Source: Candidatus Thalassarchaeaceae archaeon (GTDB lineage: Archaea; Thermoplasmatota; Poseidoniia; Poseidoniales; Thalassarchaeaceae). Taken from it: a DNA stretch of 7,832 nucleotides. Location: the NCBI GenBank assembly GCA_030747475.1, contig JASLKO010000220.1:1-7832 (forward strand). Direction: 5' to 3'. Below are positions 1 through 6,055 of the stretch, in pieces. Under the pieces are notes generated by a model, which searched no databases, had not been told where the DNA came from, and was given only the letters and a program-made list of their open reading frames with translations. Made by a program: the position numbers and the translations under genes. Each line of letters begins with the position of its first letter. The stretch's first letter is position 1.

Positions 1-69
1 CTTAGAATCGATGCCATCATGGTTGAAGAATGGGAAACTCTTGCCAATTTACTCCAGGGTGAAGAATAA
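1..69 (+). CDS. C-terminal end of an unidentified protein (5' partial)
   Basis: The first reading frame is open from the window edge and ends at TAA 67-69, giving 22 residues that finish IMVEEWETLANLLQGEE. The helical, acidic composition fits a genuine C-terminus, and the stop is followed by a strong hairpin 26 bases later. Too little is present to name a family. It reads in the same direction as ligA, 44 bases upstream of it, so the two could be co-transcribed unless the hairpin ends transcription. Confidence 0.6.
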   Translation, partial: LRIDAIMVEEWETLANLLQGEE

Positions 70-94
70 TCAATATCGTTGACCTCAAGTACTT

Positions 95-117
95 CCACGT
101 CCCCTACGGGGACGTGG
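95..117 (+). repeat. Perfect 10-bp GC-rich hairpin across the ligA start
   Basis: Bases 95-104 (CCACGTCCCC) are the exact reverse complement of 108-117 (GGGGACGTGG), with a TAC loop at 105-107. The right arm contains the proposed ligA GTG start (114-116). No T-rich tract follows. It could act as a terminator for the gene ending at base 69, as a structure hiding the ligA start, or as a protein-binding palindrome; the sequence alone does not decide. An AT-rich TATA-like stretch lies at about 65-76, which would put a transcript start near 97-100, inside the left arm. Confidence 0.7.
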
Positions 118-2165
118 GCTGGATAGAATTTGGACACGACGACGCCACGTCGGCGCGAATCAGTGTCCTAGTGGAGCAAATCGCTCACCATTCTCATCTC
201 TACTACAATGAGGCCACCCCAGAGATTAGCGATGCTGAGTTCGATGCATTGTGGGATGAACTCAAAGCATTGGATCCCGATCACCCCCAACTGCGTCGTA
301 TTGGTGCTCCAATCCCTCCAGGATCTGTCAAGGTGATACATCGATTTCCAATGCGAAGCTTGGACAAGGCAACCGATGATGAAGAAATTGCACATTTCGT
401 TGCAGAGACGACTGCACACGGTCGTCGATTTATTGCCCAGCCAAAATTGGATGGCAGCGCACTAAGCCTAGAATATCGACGTGGTCGGCTGGTTCGTGCA
501 GCCACACGTGGTAGTGGTGAACGAGGCGAAGATGTCACATCGAATGCATTGCGAATTCCAAACATCCCCGATCGATTGTCCTGGGAAGGTGATTGCCATA
601 TTCGCGGAGAGGTGGTCATGCACCTCGATATTTTCCGCACCAAGTATGCCGATATTGCTCCCAATCCCCGAAACCTTGCCGCAGGGAGCCTCCGACAGAA
701 GAATATCGAAGCGGGCAAGGGAGATGCAACGGATCTCATGTTCTATGCTTACGACGTCCTTTTCATCCCAGATTCTGAGAAACATCCCGACAGCCCAACC
801 GCCCTTAATTTCGAAAATGATAGCCAATCAATCTCATGGTTGAGAGAGGTTGGAATTACTCCAGCAACAGAAGTTGTCATCGAAGGAGTTGATGATGATG
901 ATACAACACAGAGTCTGATTGCAGAAACGATTCGATGGACAAATCAACGGGCAGATGCAATATGGGAAATCGATGGTGTTGTACTCAAACTAGACAATCT
1001 AGCCAAACGAGAATTACTTGGACAAACAGCTCACCATCCAAGATGGGCTTTGGCTTGGAAATTTCCCCCAGAGGAAGCAACAACCGTTCTTCTTGACATC
1101 GATTGGCAAACAGGCCGTACCGGCGCAGTTACTCCCGTTGCTAGAGTCGCCCCAGTCATCGTCAGTGGAGTGACCGTAGAAAATACGACATTGCACAATG
1201 TTGGAGAAGTTGAGCGATTGGGTGTGTCGATTGGAGACAAAGTCCGCATTGTTAGGCGTGGAGATGTAATTCCAAAAATCATTGAAACACTTGGTCCTGC
1301 ATCAATGGATGACATGCAAAACCGCTTCCATGCTGATGGCAGGTCATTTTCAGGACCCCTGCCGAAAAACAGCGCACCCGAGATTCCAACAAATTGTCCA
1401 CAGTGTAACACAAAATTGTGGCTTGATGGTGCCTTTTTGCGATGTGACAACCTATCCTGCCCATCGCGATTGACCCGTTCAATTCTGTATTGGTGCCGCG
1501 CCCTTGAGATGGATGGGATTGGCGAGAAGCTTGTTGAGCAATTATGCGATGCTAATCTAGTGACAACAATGCCAGACCTATATCGATTGACCACCGATCA
1601 ATTACTGGGTCTAGAGCGGATGGCTGAGAAATCTGCTGCCAATGTGATGACCCAATTAGAGGGAACGCGTGAAATGCCATTGGACGCATTCCTTGGTGCC
1701 CTAGGGCTGCCTGGAATTGGTCCTGAACTTGCGACCGCTTTCGCAGGAGAAATTTGCACGATTGATGGCCTATTATCTCTCAATGAAAGCGATATTGAGA
1801 GACTCGTATCAATCGAAGGCGTCGGAGAAACTGTGGCACTTTCCCTGATATCTGGAATAGGAGCACGTTCAACAATGGTTGAGGACTTTGGACAAATATT
1901 GACAATAACTGATGTCGCCAAAACTGAGGCACCATCTGGACCATTACTCGGCTACACATTCTGCATCACTGGGACACTCAGTCGTCCTCGGAAAGAAATC
2001 GCACTACAAACCAAAGCGGCCGGTGGAAAAGTGGTTTCATCTGTATCGGGGAAATTAGATTTCCTGATTGCTGGTGAAAATTCAGGTTCCAAACTAGACA
2101 AAGCAAACCGTTTGGGTGTGAAAGTTCTCAACGAGGCCGAATGGGAAGCAATGCTTCAACCATAG
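114..2165 (+). CDS. ligA: NAD+-dependent DNA ligase LigA
   Basis: This protein seals 3'-OH/5'-phosphate nicks in duplex DNA using NAD+ through an enzyme-AMP intermediate, in Okazaki-fragment joining and repair. All LigA domains are present in 683 residues, a normal length. The N-terminal Ia region (about 11-75) includes HLYY and PEISDAEFD. The adenylation domain has KLDG with the nucleophile K111, RGE at 164-166, the DGVVLKLD block at 287-294 and the PRWALAWKFP block at 309-318. An OB domain follows at about 325-395, then a Zn finger (C428, C431, C444, C449), helix-hairpin-helix repeats (about 465-590) and a BRCT domain (about 608-683). The start is GTG 114. GTG 171 is the only nearby alternative and would remove most of the first helix expected in LigA; no in-frame Met occurs before residue 80. 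Most archaea use ATP-dependent ligases, so this gene was probably acquired from bacteria. Its 3' end overlaps the convergent PAC2 gene by 10 bases. Confidence 0.97.
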   Translation: MGWIEFGHDDATSARISVLVEQIAHHSHLYYNEATPEISDAEFDALWDELKALDPDHPQLRRIGAPIPPGSVKVIHRFPMRSLDKATDDEEIAHFVAETTAHGRRFIAQPKLDGSALSLEYRRGRLVRAATRGSGERGEDVTSNALRIPNIPDRLSWEGDCHIRGEVVMHLDIFRTKYADIAPNPRNLAAGSLRQKNIEAGKGDATDLMFYAYDVLFIPDSEKHPDSPTALNFENDSQSISWLREVGITPATEVVIEGVDDDDTTQSLIAETIRWTNQRADAIWEIDGVVLKLDNLAKRELLGQTAHHPRWALAWKFPPEEATTVLLDIDWQTGRTGAVTPVARVAPVIVSGVTVENTTLHNVGEVERLGVSIGDKVRIVRRGDVIPKIIETLGPASMDDMQNRFHADGRSFSGPLPKNSAPEIPTNCPQCNTKLWLDGAFLRCDNLSCPSRLTRSILYWCRALEMDGIGEKLVEQLCDANLVTTMPDLYRLTTDQLLGLERMAEKSAANVMTQLEGTREMPLDAFLGALGLPGIGPELATAFAGEICTIDGLLSLNESDIERLVSIEGVGETVALSLISGIGARSTMVEDFGQILTITDVAKTEAPSGPLLGYTFCITGTLSRPRKEIALQTKAAGGKVVSSVSGKLDFLIAGENSGSKLDKANRLGVKVLNEAEWEAMLQP

Positions 2166-2953
2166 AGCATGGCATTGACACCATCTTCGCCATCCTCGTC
2201 CGCAGCAGCTCCAAGTTGATGCTCCATCATGGCCTTGATTTGTGTTTCAATTCTTTCAGCCTCTTGCAACAGTGGCTCGGTATCAAGTTCCATCGCAGGC
2301 AGTAATTTGTTCAATTTCTCAATCACACGCGCTGCAGCCCTAGCATCCGGTATGCCACCGGTTGCTTCCGCCATGATACACATCATGTTCAGCTTACGTC
2401 GACGCCCTTCACCCAATAGAACACCACTCATTCCAGAAATCATTCCAGCCTCTAACAACGGGATGTCCATGTCTTTGAGTTGATCAATCGCCCAATCCGT
2501 AGCCCCTATTCCAAGTAAGGTTTCATCCGAGTCATCAGAGTCCATGACTTCGTGACCACTTTCTTGTTGATGACTAAATGAATCGACCAGAACACCCGCT
2601 TGGAATTCCTTTTCATGACTGTAATCAAGGAGAGCTTCGGAGAGTGGCAAACACATCTTTGGTGGGATGGGTGCCTCAGATACGAGAACGACAATACTGT
2701 CACATTGTTCCATATTACAAACTGGTTTACCCGCATACATGCGAACCGGTGGCATTGGCTTCCCTTCGTGAATCAGTGCGACAGGAGGAAGACGTGAATC
2801 AACAACACCACCTACAAATTTGAGCTCAAGCCGCTCAACTAGATAGTGGGCGACAATGCTGCTGACATGGCTAACACTAGGGAAACATGAGACAACAAGT
2901 GCCCCTTCTGTTATTGCTCCATCCGAGACTTTGACCCTTGGCAACTCTCCCAT
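2156..2953 (-). CDS. PAC2-family protein, probable proteasome assembly chaperone/activator
   Basis: Encodes 265 residues. The N-terminal half carries the PAC2 pattern: GALVVSCFPSVSHVSSIVAHYLVE (residues 17-40, as two blocks FPSV and SSIVAHYLVE), then LPPVALIHEGKPMPPVRMYAG split around 55-75, then SEAPIPP (92-98). In the family these form the core related to eukaryotic PAC1/PAC2. A helical segment (about 203-249) follows, then an acidic flexible tail (ADEDGEDG) ending Leu-Tyr-Gly. That end matches the HbYX motif with which proteasome activators dock on the 20S alpha ring, as reported for archaeal PbaA. The role as a 20S-binding factor is inferred. Start: the frame stays open far upstream to 3691, but ATG 2953 is the first start that gives the usual short lead into the PAC2 core, and the longer version would overlap the divergent nuclease gene. 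A TATA-like ATTAAC on the minus strand at about 2977-2983 lies some 27 bases upstream, compatible with a leaderless transcript. Confidence 0.88.
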   Translation of the reverse strand: MGELPRVKVSDGAITEGALVVSCFPSVSHVSSIVAHYLVERLELKFVGGVVDSRLPPVALIHEGKPMPPVRMYAGKPVCNMEQCDSIVVLVSEAPIPPKMCLPLSEALLDYSHEKEFQAGVLVDSFSHQQESGHEVMDSDDSDETLLGIGATDWAIDQLKDMDIPLLEAGMISGMSGVLLGEGRRRKLNMMCIMAEATGGIPDARAAARVIEKLNKLLPAMELDTEPLLQEAERIETQIKAMMEHQLGAAADEDGEDGVNAMLYG

Positions 2954-3033
2954 GCACCACGCCCGTCCATCGGTGGTGTTAATGCTTGGGCTGAGTAGAG
3001 CAGTATCACTGAGACAGTTCAGGGGGTGAAGCG
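2954..3033. promoter_or_regulatory. Divergent promoter region between the PAC2 gene and the nuclease gene
   Basis: This 80-base gap must hold promoters for both divergent genes. Its only clearly AT-rich stretch is GGTGTTAATGCTT at 2974-2986. It sits about 27 bases from the PAC2 start on the minus strand and about 50 bases from the nuclease start on the plus strand, where it would leave a leader containing the Shine-Dalgarno site. The TATA assignment is tentative. Confidence 0.35.
3021..3029 (+). promoter_or_regulatory. Shine-Dalgarno site of the nuclease gene
   Basis: AGGGGGTGA is strongly complementary to the archaeal 16S rRNA 3' end (GGTGA core) and lies 4 bases before ATG 3034. It supports that start, although ATG 3040 (residue 3) with a 10-base spacer is also possible. 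Confidence 0.65.
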
Positions 3034-4206
3034 ATGCCGATGAAACAATGGTCATATGATGAAAGAGGACACCAATTGTCCCCCTCATCCTGGAATAATT
3101 TCGCATCCTGCCCTCGAAAATTTTGGCTTTCAAGACAGCGTTTACCACGTAAGGCCGGGATGGCGAGTGCAATCGGTACCGCAGTTCACAATAGCGTTGA
3201 AGATATGTGTAACATAGATCTCTCGGATCGAGATGGTGATGAAATTGGATGGTTGCCACCGACCGCCAATGCCATTCTTGAGAAACAGTGGGAACAAGAG
3301 AAGGAGATTTTCCTCGCGACACCACGACATCCACGTTGGAAGCAGGAAGAATTTCCTCGAGCCAGAAAGTTGTTGATTGGTTCTTTGAATATTCTATTTG
3401 CAAAAGCACGAACCGGGAAAATCTCTCTATCGGAAGTATCGATTGATAAATGGCGCGAAATCCAAGAAATGATTTTGGCAGCAGAAGGGACTTTGCGAAC
3501 ATCTTGTGGTCGATTAATGGGACGATTGGATTTGCTTGTTTCAGATTATGATGAAGATGGCAATGTGGTTGGATGGATTGTTGCTGATTTGAAAACAGGG
3601 AAGCCACCGGATGGTGAATTGTACGATACTGTGAGTCGCCAACTTCGATTTTATCGCGATATATTGTGTGAAAACAATCCTGATCATCCACCTGTACGTG
3701 CTGAAGGGTGGTATTCCAACGGTTCTGTGGTCTTTGAGGCAGAAGGGCCGAGTGTATTGCCTGAAGCCTTTGAGGCCTGGGAAGCGAGTAAAATCACCAG
3801 TACTCCAATGGAAGCAAAGCCGAATGAAGAAGCATGTTCATTTTGCGAATGGAAAGCCTGGTGCCCCTCTTGGATATGGGCACAAGCTCAAGGTGAAATG
3901 AAACCCACTGGAATTTTCCGGGACATGGTTGCTATTCTACAAAAGGTCGAGGTCGAAAATGGCATTTGCCTGGTTGAAAGAATGGCGCCTGTAAACGAAA
4001 CTGGAGAACTTGCTCCAACAGGCCAAAGGGCAGGGGCGGTTTTTGCCGGTCAGGCCCTTGACCGATTGCGAGCATTGGTTGAAGATGATCACAAGGGACC
4101 AGTATTCCTTGGTGGTGTTCGTCTAGATGGTGATACCTGGAAACTGGGTGACTGGTGTGATGTACTTCCTTGGTCACCCCTCCTAGAGGCTCGTAAACGC
4201 GATTAA
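3034..4206 (+). CDS. Cas4/RecB-like PD-(D/E)XK nuclease with probable Fe-S cluster
   Basis: Encodes 390 residues. The opening LSPSSWNNFASCPRKFWL (15-32) is the typical start of RecB/AddB/Cas4-type nucleases. GTAVHNSVEDM carries the family histidine H52. GRLDLLVSD holds D166, ADLKTGK holds D185 and K187 (the D-x-K core), and RQLRFY gives Q203 and Y207. Four cysteines, C26 near the N-terminus and C268, C271 and C277 (CSFCEWKAWC), match the split arrangement that binds a 4Fe-4S cluster in Cas4 and AddB. Family members are metal-dependent DNA nucleases working in recombination, repair or spacer processing. About 100 residues after the last cysteine (290-390), with alternating beta-like segments (NGICLVERM, GAVFAGQ, GPVFLGGVRLDG), are not part of Cas4 and may be an OB-like nucleic-acid-binding domain; this is a guess. 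No cas1/cas2 or repeats are nearby, so CRISPR adaptation is unlikely. The gene is followed 50 bases later by a co-directional membrane-protein gene. Confidence 0.85.
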   Translation: MPMKQWSYDERGHQLSPSSWNNFASCPRKFWLSRQRLPRKAGMASAIGTAVHNSVEDMCNIDLSDRDGDEIGWLPPTANAILEKQWEQEKEIFLATPRHPRWKQEEFPRARKLLIGSLNILFAKARTGKISLSEVSIDKWREIQEMILAAEGTLRTSCGRLMGRLDLLVSDYDEDGNVVGWIVADLKTGKPPDGELYDTVSRQLRFYRDILCENNPDHPPVRAEGWYSNGSVVFEAEGPSVLPEAFEAWEASKITSTPMEAKPNEEACSFCEWKAWCPSWIWAQAQGEMKPTGIFRDMVAILQKVEVENGICLVERMAPVNETGELAPTGQRAGAVFAGQALDRLRALVEDDHKGPVFLGGVRLDGDTWKLGDWCDVLPWSPLLEARKRD

Positions 4207-4256
4207 TTGCTTGAATTCATAGTGGCATTGAAGAATCGAGTCCCCTCTTGCGAGCC

Positions 4257-5090
4257 ATGGTGGGTGACGAGGAGAGCAAATCACGTCGGGGCCCACCGAG
4301 GTCTAAGCGTAAGACTACCCGACCTTCAGAATCTGAGACAGAGGCACAGGAAGAAGAATGGTATGGCGATGTTGTAGATCAATCCGAAGAAAAGGGATTT
4401 GGTGGCTTTTCAGTCAAACGACCTCAGATGAGTTCAACGGATCAAGTTGAAAGTCAACAATTGGAGCGATATTTCGAAAAGACCTATCATAAGAAATCTG
4501 GCGAAACCAGCGAAACCATAGAAGATGATTGGGGATTTGAAGATACAGAATTCAATTTTTCCGATTTGCTGAACGGATATCGAACAGTCATCCTTGGAGT
4601 ACAATCATTCATGTTTGCCTTGCCTATGATTTTACTTTCTAGTGTGCTGGTTTTTGCAGGGAACAGTGCAAACTCTAGCATGGCAAATTCGACAGGGTCC
4701 TTCCTCAACATTGTTTTGGTTTTCCTCGCTATTTGTGTGACGACCATTGCCTTGATTCAAATGGTTGTTTCCGCAGTAAATCAATCGCTTCGAGAACGCC
4801 AAATCGCCAGAGATGGTGCCGATATACCTGTTCTTGGCTGGTCAACATCTCTCCAATTCTCAGCAAAAATATTCGCTGAGGTGTTCTTTACATTCCTATT
4901 GATATGGATGATTGGAATTCTGGGTCTGTACTTGCTTGTTGGTGGTATGCCAGACCTATCGATGCCATCGATTGATTCGGACAATATTTCTGCAGGCACT
5001 GTATTCTACATGCTTGGTTCTGCAGGCTCCCTCTTTGCCATGATAGGGGTCATCCCATATTCAATTGAGGCTACAGTCAAGCGTTCTTAA
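4257..5090 (+). CDS. Four-helix membrane protein with long disordered N-terminus
   Basis: I do not recognise the family. ATG 4257 gives 277 residues; a TTG at 4248 would add three and is less likely. Residues 1 to about 105 are charged and low in hydrophobicity, first basic (SKSRRG, RSKRKTTR) and then acidic (SETEAQEEE), and look disordered and cytoplasmic. Four hydrophobic segments follow at about 110-134, 148-173, 203-229 and 247-267. Between TM1 and TM2 is a short Ser/Asn-rich loop (GNSANSSMANSTG). Between TM2 and TM3 is a charged loop (LRERQIARDG). The tail is short and ends KRS. The basic N-terminus and charged middle loop suggest that both termini are inside. The gene lies 50 bases after the nuclease gene in the same direction, so co-transcription is possible, and ends 2 bases from the convergent exonuclease gene. 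Function unknown. Confidence 0.75.
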   Translation: MVGDEESKSRRGPPRSKRKTTRPSESETEAQEEEWYGDVVDQSEEKGFGGFSVKRPQMSSTDQVESQQLERYFEKTYHKKSGETSETIEDDWGFEDTEFNFSDLLNGYRTVILGVQSFMFALPMILLSSVLVFAGNSANSSMANSTGSFLNIVLVFLAICVTTIALIQMVVSAVNQSLRERQIARDGADIPVLGWSTSLQFSAKIFAEVFFTFLLIWMIGILGLYLLVGGMPDLSMPSIDSDNISAGTVFYMLGSAGSLFAMIGVIPYSIEATVKRS

Positions 5091-5092
5091 GT

Positions 5093-5914
5093 TCAATTAC
5101 GCACACTGTTTAGGATCTCGATCGCTTCATTTTCCAATGGGCTAGCTGGCGAAGTCAGCCAATTGAGATAACCACTGTCGATTTGTTCCAATTCACCAAT
5201 CGTTCGACCTCGATTTCGTCCTCGACCAATGACAATCTCATCACCAGTTTGTCGGAGCCACCCATGACTACCTTTGACCGGCTCTAAATCATCGATATTT
5301 GGCCCCAAGTTTTCTGTTGATTTATCCGACACATCGATTCCATTGGACCAATCTGGAATGTCTTCAACTGCACAACGGAAATGTTGTGGATTGGCAGCCA
5401 TCATTTTGTGGAGCAACAAGAGAGTTGCAGCCGAATCCGCTCCTGCAGTGTGTGCATTTTCCAGTGAGATTCCAAAACGACTGCAAAGGGCGCCAAGATT
5501 ATGTCGAGGGGGGACCTTGAGTCGCTTGGCGATTTTGAGTGTATCAAGAATGACCAGGGGTTTTGGCATAGGTTGCCCGGCCCGTAGGTATTCAGATTTT
5601 AGAAAGGGCCAATCGAATCGATCGATATTGTGGCCAACAATCACAGCACCTTCCATCGCTTGTGAGATGGTTTCAACATTTTCTGAAAATTTAGGAATTC
5701 CTTTCACATCATTATCCGAGATGCCATGAATGGCCGTGGTATTGGGTGGAATTCGCATTTGTGGATTGACCAATTCTTCGATGTGAATTGCGGTACCATC
5801 TTGATCACATCCGACCAAGGCATATTGAACAATTCGATTTGATTTAGGATCAAATCCAGTGGTCTCCAAATCGAATCCGAGTACGCGATACCCGGCTAAC
5901 GGATCGGTCGCCAT
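5093..5914 (-). CDS. DEDDh (DnaQ-like) 3'-5' exonuclease with C-terminal accessory domain
   Basis: Encodes 273 residues. The exonuclease domain (about 10-172) has the full DEDDh set: Exo I FDLETTG (D15, E17), Exo II GHNIDRFDWPFL (D101), and Exo III HTAGAD (H155, D160). A TAIHGI block at 60-65 is typical of the family. These enzymes remove nucleotides from 3' ends with two divalent metal ions, for example in proofreading or end trimming. After a linker of about 45 residues, the segment 216-270 (GWLRQTGDEIVIGRGRNRG, then RTIGELEQIDSGYLNWL) resembles the small module reading roughly FGKYKGKTIxEL..DPxYLxWL that is found fused to some DnaQ-like nucleases. That similarity is from memory and needs a profile search. 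No polymerase subunit lies nearby, so replicative proofreading cannot be assigned. The gene ends 2 bases from the convergent membrane-protein gene and is divergent from the lipoprotein gene. Confidence 0.9.
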   Translation of the reverse strand: MATDPLAGYRVLGFDLETTGFDPKSNRIVQYALVGCDQDGTAIHIEELVNPQMRIPPNTTAIHGISDNDVKGIPKFSENVETISQAMEGAVIVGHNIDRFDWPFLKSEYLRAGQPMPKPLVILDTLKIAKRLKVPPRHNLGALCSRFGISLENAHTAGADSAATLLLLHKMMAANPQHFRCAVEDIPDWSNGIDVSDKSTENLGPNIDDLEPVKGSHGWLRQTGDEIVIGRGRNRGRTIGELEQIDSGYLNWLTSPASPLENEAIEILNSVRN

Positions 5915-6055
5915 GGAACCGAATCAATTCTCGACGTCGCTTGAACCCTCTCATTGCCAATTGTTGATTGGACTTCGTAGAAGTCCCGGCAATTGACATC
6001 ATACAAGAACAATCCAACACCAGTCTTCTAAAGGATGAAGTGAGGTCGGGCGAAT
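5915..6055. promoter_or_regulatory. Divergent intergenic region with nested inverted repeats
   Basis: This 141-base gap separates the divergent exonuclease and lipoprotein genes and must hold both promoters. It contains a perfect 7-bp hairpin, GGACTTC (5970-5976) and GAAGTCC (5980-5986) with a GTA loop. Outside it is a 6-bp pair, ATTGCC (5953-5958) and GGCAAT (5988-5993). CAATTG occurs at 5958-5963 and again at 5990-5995. A weak AT-rich stretch, CATCATACAAG (about 5998-6008), could be the lipoprotein TATA box with a leader of roughly 28 bases. A GAGGT Shine-Dalgarno-like run lies at 6042-6046. No clear TATA box was seen for the exonuclease. Confidence 0.45.

Noticed and set aside
281..1921. 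Several minus-strand open frames across ligA (for example 281-739, 1031-1594 and 1598-1921)
   Set aside because: They lie opposite well-conserved LigA domains and have the Ser/Arg-rich, motif-free composition of shadow frames.
2954..3691. N-terminal extension of the PAC2 reading frame, open to 3691 on the minus strand
   Set aside because: It runs antisense through the N-terminal half of the conserved nuclease gene, has no recognisable domain, and the PAC2 core needs only the short lead from ATG 2953.
3034..4206. Nuclease as a CRISPR adaptation Cas4
   Set aside because: No cas1, cas2 or other cas gene and no regularly spaced repeats occur in the window, and the protein is much longer than typical Cas4 (about 200 residues).
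4241..4246. A third TCCCCT just before the membrane-protein start
   Set aside because: It is only six bases, has no pairing arm nearby, and is easily chance.
5274..5729. Plus-strand open frame of 151 codons opposite the exonuclease
   Set aside because: It is fully antisense to the DEDDh catalytic domain and has no family features.
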